Of a stretch of DNA of 22,142 bases, positions 15,445 to 22,142 are shown in pieces (within the stretch, counting starts at the first letter, position 1; each line of letters opens with the position of its first letter). A program made the position numbers and the translations under genes. Source of the DNA: JBKQHQ01 sp052148715 (GTDB lineage: Bacteria > Pseudomonadota > Alphaproteobacteria > Rhizobiales > Xanthobacteraceae); the NCBI GenBank assembly GCA_052148715.1, contig JBKQHQ010000098.1:1-22142 (forward strand), in the 5' to 3' direction. A model generated the notes under the pieces. That model had not been told where the DNA came from and searched no databases. It saw nothing but the letters and a program-made list of their open reading frames with translations.

Positions 15445-16683
15445 TCAGTTCGCGACAGTGCGTGTGCGTGCGGCGAGGAACGTAGCCGCACCAGGCTTGG
15501 TGTTGACGGCGACGACGACCGACATGCCTGGTCGCAGCGCGCCACGCTCGGCGACCTCGGCAGAAACGCGGATGCGTACGGCAAGGCGCTGAACGATCTT
15601 GGTGAAATTGCCGGTCGCGTTGTCGGGTGGCAGCAGCGTGAACACCGAGCCCGACGCCGGCGAGACGCTCGCGACCACGCCGTCGATCTTCTCGTCGGGC
15701 AAGGCGTCGACCTTGATCGAGACCGGTTGTCCGGGCTGTAGACGTGCGAGCTGCGTTTCTTTGAAATTGGCGTCGATGAAGACATCGGACAGCGGCACCA
15801 GCGCCGCGATGCGCTGTCCCGTCTGCATAAAATCTCCCACCTGCGCCGCTCGGTTTCCGATCATGCCATCGACCGGGGCGCGGATCTCAGTGAATGACAG
15901 GTCGCGTTCCGCCTTGGCGAGCGCCGTCTGCAGCTCTTCAAGCGTGCGCGCGGCTTCCTTCTTTTGCGCCTGCAACACTCCGACATTGGCAATAGCACCG
16001 TCGAGCGCGGCCTGCGCGCCCTGCACCGATGCATTGGCCTGGTCACGGTTGGCGATGGATTGCTCCACCGTCTGCTTGCTGGCGAAAGCCTTGCCGGCCA
16101 ACGCTTGTTGCCGCTCGAATTCGGATTGCATCCGCGTGCGCGCGGCCTGCGCCGAAACCAGCTGAGCCTGGGCCTGCTCGACGGCCGCACGCTGCGCGTC
16201 GATCTGCCGGTCGAAGCGTTCGAGCGTGGCTTGCTGAGTCGCGACCTTGTCACGCGCGGAGCTGGCGGCCAGACGATAGTCGCCGTCGTCGATGCGGGCG
16301 ATCACGTCGCCGGCGCGAACCCTTGAATTATCCTCGACCAGAAACTGCGCGACATAGCCGGAGACCTTTGCACCCAATGTCGTGTTGTTGGCGCGGACAT
16401 AGGCGTCGTCGGTCGAAACCATGAAGCGGCCGGCGGTCATATAGTCGAAACCGAGCCAGCCGGCGCCGATCAGCACGGCGACCGCCGCGCCCATGAGGAT
16501 GCGTTTGCGGTTCGCCTTGAGGGCGCCCATCGCGGAAGCCTTGGTGGGTGCAACAATGGGCTCTGACGGCAGCCGATCCTCAGTCGGACCGACCGGAGCC
16601 AACTTTGCGTCCGTTAATACCGGCACGTCGGCCGTTACTACCGAAAGACGAGCGGCCTCTCCACTTTTTGTGCGTTGCAGCAT
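15445..16683 (-). CDS. emrA: Membrane fusion protein of the EmrA/HlyD family
   Basis: The 412-residue periplasmic adaptor has an N-terminal membrane helix (about 61-79), a first lipoyl half (AKVSGYVAQFLVEDNSRVRAG, 105-125), a long coiled-coil hairpin (about 135-262, Ala/Gln rich), a second lipoyl half (FTEIRAPVDGMIGNRAAQVG) and a beta-barrel. It would link the EmrB-like pump to an outer-membrane channel, which is not encoded here. I prefer ATG 16683 because GGAGA lies five bases upstream; an in-frame ATG at 16695 is inside the operator palindrome and lacks a ribosome site. Transcription probably starts from the promoter at 16714-16742 and is repressed by the divergent TetR protein. Confidence 0.92.
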   Translation of the reverse strand: MLQRTKSGEAARLSVVTADVPVLTDAKLAPVGPTEDRLPSEPIVAPTKASAMGALKANRKRILMGAAVAVLIGAGWLGFDYMTAGRFMVSTDDAYVRANNTTLGAKVSGYVAQFLVEDNSRVRAGDVIARIDDGDYRLAASSARDKVATQQATLERFDRQIDAQRAAVEQAQAQLVSAQAARTRMQSEFERQQALAGKAFASKQTVEQSIANRDQANASVQGAQAALDGAIANVGVLQAQKKEAARTLEELQTALAKAERDLSFTEIRAPVDGMIGNRAAQVGDFMQTGQRIAALVPLSDVFIDANFKETQLARLQPGQPVSIKVDALPDEKIDGVVASVSPASGSVFTLLPPDNATGNFTKIVQRLAVRIRVSAEVAERGALRPGMSVVVAVNTKPGAATFLAARTRTVAN

Positions 16684-16694
16684 TTTTGTCTCCA

Positions 16695-16715
16695 TTGACC
16701 GAACGGTTCGGTCAA
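16695..16715. promoter_or_regulatory. Operator 1: perfect 21-base palindrome, probable TetR site
   Basis: The core tgaccgaacggttcggtca is a palindrome about base 16705 and extends one matched base on each side. It overlaps the -10 edge of the efflux-operon promoter and the start of its transcript, so a bound repressor would block initiation. The same 19-base core recurs 47 bases away in operator 2. Confidence 0.85.
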
Positions 16716-16742
16716 GTTAGGGCGCGACGCACGGATAGTCAA
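16714..16742 (-). promoter_or_regulatory. Sigma-70-type promoter of the emrAB-like operon
   Basis: On the minus strand, TTGACT (16742-16737) and TAACTT (16719-16714) are separated by exactly 17 bases. The two operator palindromes overlap the -35 and -10 ends of this promoter. Confidence 0.7.
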
Positions 16743-16763
16743 TGACCGAACGGTTCGGTCATT
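16741..16763. promoter_or_regulatory. Operator 2: perfect 23-base palindrome, probable TetR site
   Basis: The same core tgaccgaacggttcggtca as operator 1, centred on base 16752 and extended by two matched bases on each side. It overlaps the -35 of the efflux promoter and a possible -35 (TTGAAA, 16762-16767) of the divergent regulator gene, so it could serve both repression and autoregulation. Confidence 0.85.
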
Positions 16764-16790
16764 GAAAAATTATTGGAGATCGCCCATATC
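16762..16790 (+). promoter_or_regulatory. Possible promoter of the tetR-family gene
   Basis: TTGAAA (16762-16767) is followed after 17 bases by CATATC (16785-16790), a poor -10 match. Its position right after operator 2 makes autoregulation plausible. The -10 assignment is weak. Confidence 0.35.
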
Positions 16791-16852
16791 CATATCCAGT
16801 GCGTCGGGTCCAAAGGTCTAATGTCACGCCCGACAGAAGGAGCATTGCCGCA

Positions 16853-17491
16853 ATGAGCGCCCCCCTCGTCCTCGACCGTCCGGCCAATGAGATTGAAGAC
16901 AGCGCCAAGCGGCGCCAGATCGTCGAGGGCGCACGCACGGTCTTCATGGCGCACGGATTCGATGCCGCCAGCATGGGTGAGATCGCCAAGGCCGCCGGCG
17001 TGTCCAAGGGCACGCTCTACGTTTACTTCAAGGATAAGGACGAGCTGTTCAAAGCCATCGTCCAAATGGAGTGCCGGATCCAAGCCGAGGGTATTTTCGA
17101 GTTCGACGTGGCCGATCCGGATATCGCGGGCACGCTGCGCCGTTTGGGCATCGCCTTCGTGCAAGCTCTGTGCGCGCCTGGCCGCCAATCCCCGGTGCGC
17201 GCCGTCATCGCCATTGCCGATCGCATGCCGAGCCTCGGCCGGACTTTCTACGAAACCGGTCCGGCAGTCGGCATTGCCAAGCTGCGCGCCTATCTTGAGG
17301 CGCAGGCCGCTGCCGGACGCTTAGTGATCGAGGATTGCGAGATCGCCGCGGCGCAGCTCATCGAGTGCTTTCACGCCACGCTGTTCAAGCCCGTGCTGTT
17401 CAACTTCGCGCCGCCGCCGCCGCTGGAGCGGATCGAGCACGTGGTGACGATCGCCGTGAAAGCCTTCATGGCGGCCTACGGGAAAAAGTAA
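16853..17491 (+). CDS. TetR/AcrR-family transcriptional repressor of the efflux operon
   Basis: The 212-residue protein has an N-terminal TetR DNA-binding domain. Residues 17-66 contain RQIVEGARTVFMAHGFDAAS, the helix-turn-helix MGEIAKAAGVSKGTLYVYFK and the following KDELF. The C-terminal ligand-binding domain resembles TetR_C-type efflux regulators (segment around SPVRAVIAIADRMPSLGRTFYE). It is divergent from emrAB, and two identical-core palindromes lie between the genes, so it very likely represses emrAB and itself and is released by a pump substrate. ATG 16853 is chosen because AAGGAG lies 10 bases upstream; the frame is open back to 16799 but that part covers the promoter. Confidence 0.93.
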   Translation: MSAPLVLDRPANEIEDSAKRRQIVEGARTVFMAHGFDAASMGEIAKAAGVSKGTLYVYFKDKDELFKAIVQMECRIQAEGIFEFDVADPDIAGTLRRLGIAFVQALCAPGRQSPVRAVIAIADRMPSLGRTFYETGPAVGIAKLRAYLEAQAAAGRLVIEDCEIAAAQLIECFHATLFKPVLFNFAPPPPLERIEHVVTIAVKAFMAAYGKK

Positions 17492-17722
17492 CGCACGAGC
17501 GGCGATGACCGATTAGCGCTTACTCCGGCGACAGCCTGCCCTCGAGCTTTGACCGGAGGGTAGATGCCGGTTCGCCGACGCGGACATGCGCCGATCAACA
17601 GCCCCAGCGCCTGTCCCAATTTCCTCCCGAACGGAAATTTCGCGCGCCGCGCGGGAGCAGGCTCTAGGCCGCGCCGAACTCGATCCGACCGGCGAAGAAG
17701 CGAACGCGCTGGAAGAATGCTT

Positions 17723-17739
17723 ACATATGCGATATATGT
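17723..17739. promoter_or_regulatory. Inverted repeat upstream of the DUF433/PIN-like pair, possible operator
   Basis: ACATAT (17723-17728) and ATATGT (17734-17739) are inverted arms around a 5-base centre, lying 33 bases before the GTG start of the antitoxin-like gene. A/T-rich palindromes in this position are typical of autoregulated toxin-antitoxin promoters, and it stands out in GC-rich surroundings. I could not place a convincing -35. The rest of 17492-17772 shows no supportable gene. Confidence 0.5.
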
Positions 17740-17772
17740 TTCCAGCAGTTTGGAAGGATTTTGGAGGTTTCG

Positions 17773-18390
17773 GTGTCTGCAAGCCAAAGGACGCTCATGA
17801 CAGCGAATGAAGCGGCATCCGTCACGGGCGTGCCGCTGCGCCAAGTGCACCGGATCATCGATGCGGGCCTCCTGGGCGGAGCGGTGAAGCGACGCGACAA
17901 GGCCAGGCTCCTCGTACCAAACGCCCTCGTCGCGCTCAAGCTGGCCCACCAGACGGCCGACGTGCTCACACTTCACAGCCGACGCGCAGTCATTGCTGCA
18001 TCGATCCGTCGGCCGCGGCAGTCCATGATTCGCACCGACTTGGTTGCGGTGGATGTGCGGCCGGCGGCCCGAGCGGTTCGTTCAGGGCTAAGCCAGTTGA
18101 GCAAAGCGCGCGGCATCGTGTCTAGCGCGCCCGGCGTGCTCGGCGGAACGCCGGTCTTCAAGGGAACGCGCATCCCCGTGCACGATATTGCGGACATGCT
18201 GGCCAACGGCGATAAGCCGGCGGCGATCGTGAAGGCCTATCCCCCGCTCGATGAGGATCGAGTTCGCCTCGCTGCGATTTATGCGCTGGCCTACCCGCCG
18301 CGGGGCCGCCCGCGGACGAAATCGCCGCGGCGAGTACGGCCGCCCAAGGCTTCGGACACCCTGGCTTTCGACGACCTCGCGCGCGCGTGA
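17773..18390 (+). CDS. DUF433-domain antitoxin-like protein with MerR-like N-terminal helix-turn-helix
   Basis: The 205-residue protein starts with a MerR-like winged helix segment (residues 8-40, TANEAASVTGVPLRQVHRII) and carries a C-terminal DUF433 domain (about 117-178) with the signature GVLGGTPVFKGTRIPVHDIA. Small DUF433 proteins are often paired with PIN-like DUF5615 proteins and act as antitoxins; this one is longer because of the N-terminal DNA-binding part and a basic tail (RGRPRTKSPRRVRP). The start is GTG 17773, with GGAGG five bases upstream (17763-17767), preferred over the TTG at 17761 that overlaps that site. Its stop overlaps the start of the next gene (GTGA), indicating translational coupling. 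It probably neutralises its partner and represses its own promoter; this is inference. Confidence 0.82.
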   Translation: MSASQRTLMTANEAASVTGVPLRQVHRIIDAGLLGGAVKRRDKARLLVPNALVALKLAHQTADVLTLHSRRAVIAASIRRPRQSMIRTDLVAVDVRPAARAVRSGLSQLSKARGIVSSAPGVLGGTPVFKGTRIPVHDIADMLANGDKPAAIVKAYPPLDEDRVRLAAIYALAYPPRGRPRTKSPRRVRPPKASDTLAFDDLARA

Positions 18391-18779
18391 AATTCCTGGT
18401 CGACGAATGCTTGAGTCCAGATCTCGTCGCGATCGCGCGTGCACGCGGTCACGGAGAGTCGACGCATGTCACGTGGCTTGGTTTGCGCTCGCGCAAGGAT
18501 TGGTCGATCGTGCGGCGCGCCATCGACGACGGCTACGTCCTCGTCACCAACGACAAGACGGATTTCACGTCGCTGCTTCGTCGCGAGAAGATGCACGCCG
18601 GCTTGGTATGCCTTAACGTGGCGCCTGGATTGATGAGCCTTGAGGCGCAGAAGCGGTTGTTCGCCCTAGCTCTCGAGCGCCTCGGCGACCGCGAGCCGAT
18701 CAACGAGTTGCTTGAGATCACGCTCATGGAGGACAGGTCGATCAGGGTCGATCGTCATAACCTTCCGGCGGTGAAATGA
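18387..18779 (+). CDS. DUF5615 PIN-like protein, probable toxin
   Basis: The 130-residue protein matches the compact PIN-like DUF5615 family: MKFLVDECLSPDLV at the N-terminus (acidic D6, E7), the segment GLRSRKDWSIVRRAIDDG (D38), and VLVTNDKTDF (D56, D59). These acidic residues would form the metal-binding nuclease site, so an RNase toxin role is likely though not proven for this subfamily. GTG start at 18387 overlaps the antitoxin-like stop by four bases. It ends 65 bases before the convergent CoxG-like gene; no terminator hairpin is evident there. Confidence 0.85.
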   Translation: MKFLVDECLSPDLVAIARARGHGESTHVTWLGLRSRKDWSIVRRAIDDGYVLVTNDKTDFTSLLRREKMHAGLVCLNVAPGLMSLEAQKRLFALALERLGDREPINELLEITLMEDRSIRVDRHNLPAVK

Positions 18780-18844
18780 TTTCGAGCGTGTTTGGCTTCA
18801 TCCTTGCGGTCGACCGGTGATACCAACGACACGTCTTGGCGCCG

Positions 18845-19456
18845 TCACGCGTTCGATCCGCCTCCGGCGAAGAGCCGCCTGATGCTCTCCCATAGAACCT
18901 GAAACAGCAGTGAAAAGCCGGAAATAGGCTTCGTCGGCGCCGCAATCTGCGGTTCCTGCGTAATACTTGGCGCGGCCGGGCCCGCCGGTGCGGCGCCGGG
19001 CTCGCGCCGCGCGAGCTCGACCTTCAATGCGTCGGCGAATTGCTGCATCAGTTTTCCAGCGGTGGTTTGCACCACGCCGACGCCGCGGCCGTATTGGGCC
19101 ACGAGGCCCGACAAGGTGAGATCGGTGTGCACCATCACCTTGGAGCCGCCCGGCGTCGGCTCGAGCCGAAAGGAGGCAATGGCGTTGGCGCCGCCGCGGC
19201 CCTTGGCGTCGGTTCCCTGTGCCTTGACACGCGCTGTGTGGTCTTGATCGTTGATTTCCTCGAAACGGACTAGGCCCGCGAAGGCCAGCGACACCGGGCC
19301 GAGGCGGACCGAGATCTTGCCCTTGTAAGTCGTCGGATCGACCACTTCGGTGAGCTCTGCTCCCGGCATGCAAGGCGCGATCCGTTTGATGTCCATCAGC
19401 ACGGGCCATGCCTGCGCGGGCGGCAGCGGCACCTCGAACGAATTGTCGAATTCCAT
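18845..19456 (-). CDS. CoxG-like SRPBCC family protein
   Basis: The 203-residue protein has an SRPBCC/CoxG domain in residues 1-150 (MEFDNSFEVPLPPAQAWPVL, MPGAEL, GKISVRLGPVSLAFAG, then TDLTLSGLVAQYGRG) and a Pro/Ala-rich linker ending in a hydrophobic C-terminal segment (FSLLFQVLWESIRRLF) that could anchor it to the membrane. In carboxydotrophs CoxG helps recruit CO dehydrogenase to the membrane; homologues accompany other molybdenum hydroxylases. No coxLMS genes are in the window, so its partner is unknown. It starts 14 bases after the flavoenzyme gene, and its ribosome site (GAAGGA) overlaps that gene's stop, so they form an operon. Confidence 0.88.
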   Translation of the reverse strand: MEFDNSFEVPLPPAQAWPVLMDIKRIAPCMPGAELTEVVDPTTYKGKISVRLGPVSLAFAGLVRFEEINDQDHTARVKAQGTDAKGRGGANAIASFRLEPTPGGSKVMVHTDLTLSGLVAQYGRGVGVVQTTAGKLMQQFADALKVELARREPGAAPAGPAAPSITQEPQIAAPTKPISGFSLLFQVLWESIRRLFAGGGSNA

Positions 19457-19470
19457 AAAAGCTCAATCCT

Positions 19471-21174
19471 TCATTCGGAAAGGAGCGCGTGCTCGAACGC
19501 GCTGGCAATGGCAGGCCGGCTTTTGCCCGCCGCGATAGCGTCGCCGATGATAACGACCTTCTGCCCGGGCGTCGCCAGCGCCCGAAAGTCGCTGCCGGTT
19601 GCCACGCGAGCTTGGTGGTAGAACCAGTCGCGCAAACGCGGCTGTGACAAAATTTGCCGCAGGCCCGGCCATCGTCCGGCGCCGAGATCGAGCATCCTCG
19701 CAACCACATGGCCGAGGCCGTAGCGATACCGAGCGCCAGTTGCCACGACAATCCGGTCGAACGGCGCCAGCAAGCCGGGTGTTCTTAGGACATCGGTTCC
19801 ATACTGAAACGTCACCCCCATTCGCGAGCACGCCGCAGCAAGGTCGCGCAAGTAGTTGTCGAACGAGTTTTGGTTCGCAACAACCTCCTGGAACAGCGGC
19901 GCCTTGCCGGCGTAGCGGAAGGCGCCGCCGGCGCGATCGTCCCGCTCAAAGATCGTCACGGTATTTTTGTCGGCAACGAGGGAGGCGTAGGTGAGGCCGG
20001 CGGGACCGGCCCCGATGATGGCGATGCGCTCGTTGCGCGGCGGCCGAGGCTCGCTAAACCGCGTCTCTTGGCCGGCGGCTGCATTCACGACGCAGCGCAG
20101 CGGCGACCCGCCGCGCATCTCATTGACGCAGGTGTTGCAGGCCAAGCACCGCCGGATCGGCTCGCCGCGCGCGAGCTTTTCGACCCATTGCGGATCGGCG
20201 ATCAGGGTGCGGCCGAGCGCGATGAAATCGGCCTTGCCGCTCGCGACCGCCTGCGTCGCCGTCGCGGGATCGCCGAGCCGTCCCACGGCAATCACCGGAA
20301 CGCCGACGGACTTTTTGATATCGGCCGCGTAGTCGAGGAAGGTCGCTTCCGGATACTCCATCGGCGGGATCATCCGCGCCGCGTTCGGCAGCGAGCGGTA
20401 GTGGCCGGCGGCGATGTGCAGCGCGTCGGCACCCGCCTGTGCCGCCCAAATCGCAACCTGCTTGCCTTCCGCATAGGGAATCCCTGCGGGAAAATAGTCG
20501 TCGACGGAAACGCGGTAGATCACAGGAATGCTGACCGCGGCCTTGACGCTGCGTAGAATCTCCAGCCCGAAACGCGCCCGGTTTTCCAGCGAGCCGCCAT
20601 ATTGATCGCTGCGCCGGTTCTCGAACGGCGTGAGGAACTGCGAAATCAGATAGCCGTGCGCGGCATGGATTTCGACGCAGTCGAACCCGGCTTGCTGGGC
20701 GCGCAACGCCGCCGCCGTGAACGCCGCGACCGTCGCTTGGATATCCGCAAGCGTCATTTCTTGCGGGACGATCGTCTCGTTCGTGATCTCGAACACGGGA
20801 TGCGGGATCGCCGAAGGTGCGATCGGCGCTTCTCCGCAGATGTCGCGGCGCGTGTGACCGCCGCCGTGGCCGAGCTGGATCGAGGCCTTGGCGCCGCCGC
20901 CGTGAACGGCCGCGACGAGACGTGTAAGGCCGGGCAGGAAGCGATCGTCATAGATGCCGAGCTCGCGATGGCGATGGCGGCCCGATCTCTGCGGCGAGGC
21001 CATCTCCACCGTGAGGAGGCCGACCCCGCCGTTCACCCGGGCCATGTAGTAGGCAATCGTCGCGTCGGTCACGGTCCCTTCCGGGTCGGCCAATCGCGTC
21101 GTCATCGGCGGCATGACGATGCGGTTGCACGTCTCGACGCTGCCGATGCGCCCCGGAGTGAGCAGGATATTCAT
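19471..21174 (-). CDS. Old Yellow Enzyme/2,4-dienoyl-CoA reductase-like Fe-S flavoenzyme
   Basis: The 567-residue protein has an N-terminal FMN-binding OYE barrel (1-335; substrate-site EIHAAHGYLISQF with H170, H173, Y175, then SDQYGGSLENRARF), a cluster-binding region, and a C-terminal dinucleotide-binding domain starting at IAIIGAGPAG (G388, G390, G393). The cluster cysteines are C343-x2-C346-x2-C349-x11-C361; E. coli dienoyl-CoA reductase has x3 in the middle. At 567 residues it is about 100 shorter than FadH, mostly in the C-terminal half. It probably reduces activated C=C bonds or demethylates amines with NAD(P)H; the substrate is unknown. ATG 21174 has a weak CGGAAAA upstream. It heads an operon with the CoxG-like gene. 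Confidence 0.9.
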   Translation of the reverse strand: MNILLTPGRIGSVETCNRIVMPPMTTRLADPEGTVTDATIAYYMARVNGGVGLLTVEMASPQRSGRHRHRELGIYDDRFLPGLTRLVAAVHGGGAKASIQLGHGGGHTRRDICGEAPIAPSAIPHPVFEITNETIVPQEMTLADIQATVAAFTAAALRAQQAGFDCVEIHAAHGYLISQFLTPFENRRSDQYGGSLENRARFGLEILRSVKAAVSIPVIYRVSVDDYFPAGIPYAEGKQVAIWAAQAGADALHIAAGHYRSLPNAARMIPPMEYPEATFLDYAADIKKSVGVPVIAVGRLGDPATATQAVASGKADFIALGRTLIADPQWVEKLARGEPIRRCLACNTCVNEMRGGSPLRCVVNAAAGQETRFSEPRPPRNERIAIIGAGPAGLTYASLVADKNTVTIFERDDRAGGAFRYAGKAPLFQEVVANQNSFDNYLRDLAAACSRMGVTFQYGTDVLRTPGLLAPFDRIVVATGARYRYGLGHVVARMLDLGAGRWPGLRQILSQPRLRDWFYHQARVATGSDFRALATPGQKVVIIGDAIAAGKSRPAIASAFEHALLSE

Positions 21175-21202
21175 GGCGCATTTTCCGCTCGGTCGATAGA
21201 TT

Positions 21203-21309
21203 CCTCCCCCTGAAAGGGGGAGGCTAGGAGGGGGTCGCGTGCCGCAGATTAGAGCCTTACGATGCGGAGGGCGATCCCCACCCCGACCCTCCCCTTTTCA
21301 AGGGGAGGG
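21203..21309. repeat. Pair of inverted GC-rich hairpin repeats
   Basis: Two related units face each other. The left unit (21203-21237) has a stem of 8 bases around tgaaa; the right unit (21272-21309) has a perfect 10-base stem around ttc. The outer parts are imperfect inverted copies (CCTCCCC...GGGGAGG followed by G-rich tracts). They fill the divergent gap 21175-21388 upstream of both neighbouring genes, and resemble the C/G-tract hairpin next to the repeat at 191-212. Confidence 0.65.
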
Positions 21310-21388
21310 AGCGAGAAGCCGGGCCGGTGTTCATCGCATCAGGCCTATTGATTGATAACGCGCAGTTTGTACCCTTCGGAGGACACCC

Positions 21389-22009
21389 ATGCATCGCGCT
21401 CTTCTTTCGGCATTGGCCGCCCTCGTCTTCGCCGCGGGCGCGCGTGCCGGCGATCGCATGCAGCCTATACCGCTCGAGCAGATGACCCCGGAGCAAAAAC
21501 GGGTTGCCGACGCGATCGTGTCCGGCCCGCGCAAGACGTTGTCGGGTCCGTTCAATGCCTGGCTGCGCAGCCCCGAGCTTGCGGACCGCCTGCAGCGCGT
21601 GGGCGAATTTCTGCGTTTCAACACCTCGCTCGATCATCGGCTCAACGAGTTCGCCATCCTGATCACGGGACAGTTTTGGAGCTGTCAATACGAGTGGTAT
21701 GCGCACTATCCGCTGGCCATCAAGGCTGGGCTGAAGCCAGAGGTGGCGGCCGAGCTTGCCCAGGGGAAGCGGCCGTCGGGCATGCAGGAGGACGAGGCGA
21801 TCGTCTACGATTTCTCCACGCAGTTGCATCGGAACAAGAATGTGGACGACGCCACCTACCAGGCCGCGATCGCAAGACTCGGCGAGCAGGGCGTGATGGA
21901 TCTGATTGCCGTCAACGGCTACTACGACGTCGTGGCAATGACCTTGAACGTCGCGCAAGTGATGCCGCCCGCTGGAGCGACTCCGCTGTTGCCGCCCCCA
22001 AGCAAATAA
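21389..22009 (+). CDS. Exported carboxymuconolactone decarboxylase-like (CMD/AhpD superfamily) protein
   Basis: The 206-residue protein has a signal peptide (about 1-20, ALLSALAALVFAAGARA) and an AhpD/CMD-type helical domain. The segment around residues 84-115 (HRLNEFAILITGQFWSCQYE, then WYAHYPLAIKAGL) is the conserved core; it has C99, W103 and H106 but not the CxxC of AhpD peroxidase reductants, so it is closer to 4-carboxymuconolactone decarboxylase-type members. Export is unusual for this family. ATG 21389 has GGAGG six bases upstream, a strong site. It stands alone, divergent from the flavoenzyme operon. The substrate is unknown. Confidence 0.85.
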   Translation: MHRALLSALAALVFAAGARAGDRMQPIPLEQMTPEQKRVADAIVSGPRKTLSGPFNAWLRSPELADRLQRVGEFLRFNTSLDHRLNEFAILITGQFWSCQYEWYAHYPLAIKAGLKPEVAAELAQGKRPSGMQEDEAIVYDFSTQLHRNKNVDDATYQAAIARLGEQGVMDLIAVNGYYDVVAMTLNVAQVMPPAGATPLLPPPSK

Positions 22010-22089
22010 TGCGTGCCGCGGCGACCGATTGCGCGCGCGGTCGGCGGCGCGAAGCGATAGCTACACGGGCTGTATCATTGCGAGGGCGC

Positions 22090-22119
22090 GGCGCAAGTCG
22101 GATGTTTCCGACTTGCGCC
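22090..22119. repeat. Perfect 13-base-stem hairpin, possible terminator or repeat
   Basis: GGCGCAAGTCGGA (22090-22102) pairs fully with 22107-22119 around a TGTT loop, 80 bases after the CMD-like gene. No T-run follows, and part of the arm (aagtcgg) recurs at the window end (22134-22140), so a dispersed repeat is as likely as a terminator. Confidence 0.6.
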
Positions 22120-22142
22120 AATTATGATTTGCCGAAGTCGGG

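Noticed and set aside
17586..17810. 74-codon plus-strand frame before the DUF433 gene
   Set aside because: It runs through the presumed operator and ribosome site of the antitoxin-like gene, lacks a ribosome site, and shows no family features.
22090..22119. Confident rho-independent terminator
   Set aside because: The stem is strong but no U-tract follows, so it is listed only as a repeat or possible terminator.

Overview
This looks like chromosomal DNA of a soil-type alphaproteobacterium, most likely in Hyphomicrobiales near Bradyrhizobiaceae/Xanthobacteraceae. The basis is the high GC content, the protein families (an orphan tricarboxylate-transporter binding protein, thiamine-diphosphate enzyme, DUF433/PIN-like pair, caspase-like exported protein, orphan CoxG) and the many GC-rich hairpin repeats between genes. 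No rRNA, tRNA, CRISPR array, transposase or integrase was seen. The taxonomic call is inference.

Layout. 1-296: two copies, in opposite orientation, of a hairpin repeat with conserved flanks and a variable palindromic core. 297-1991 (-): a thiamine-diphosphate enzyme of the acetolactate synthase/benzoylformate decarboxylase superfamily. 2166-2435 (+): a small exported cysteine-rich protein built from two copies of one module. 2471-2602: a large inverted repeat. 2634-3542 (-): pirin. 3825-4406 (+): an exported protein of unknown function. 4522-5493 (+): a Bug/TctC solute-binding protein. 5536-5943 (-): an exported ABM-fold monooxygenase-like protein. 6131-7741 (-): a D-aminoacylase-like amidohydrolase. 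7812-7898: a second large inverted repeat. 7948-8343 (-): a VOC/glyoxalase protein. 8494-9765 (+): a DadA-like FAD amine oxidoreductase.

9924-11417 (+) is the most unusual gene. It encodes an exported caspase-like protease with an intact His/Cys dyad, in which a piece resembling an efflux-pump membrane fusion protein (HlyD/AcrA type) appears to be spliced into a TPR-like region. It is followed by an NtaA/SnaA/DszA-type flavin monooxygenase (11627-12940, +) and an EamA-type transporter (12995-13852, +).

13865-16683 (-) is an EmrB/EmrA multidrug efflux operon, divergent from its probable TetR repressor (16853-17491, +). The region between them carries two near-identical perfect palindromes placed on a good sigma-70 promoter for the efflux genes. 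17773-18779 (+) is a DUF433/DUF5615 toxin-antitoxin-like pair with overlapping genes. 18845-21174 (-) pairs a CoxG-like SRPBCC protein with an Old Yellow Enzyme/2,4-dienoyl-CoA reductase-like flavoenzyme. 21389-22009 (+) is an exported carboxymuconolactone decarboxylase-like protein, followed by a strong hairpin at the window end.

Most genes are single units or pairs for uptake and oxidation of small organic molecules and for efflux. The only clearly self-contained regulated units are the TetR/EmrAB locus and the DUF433/PIN-like pair.
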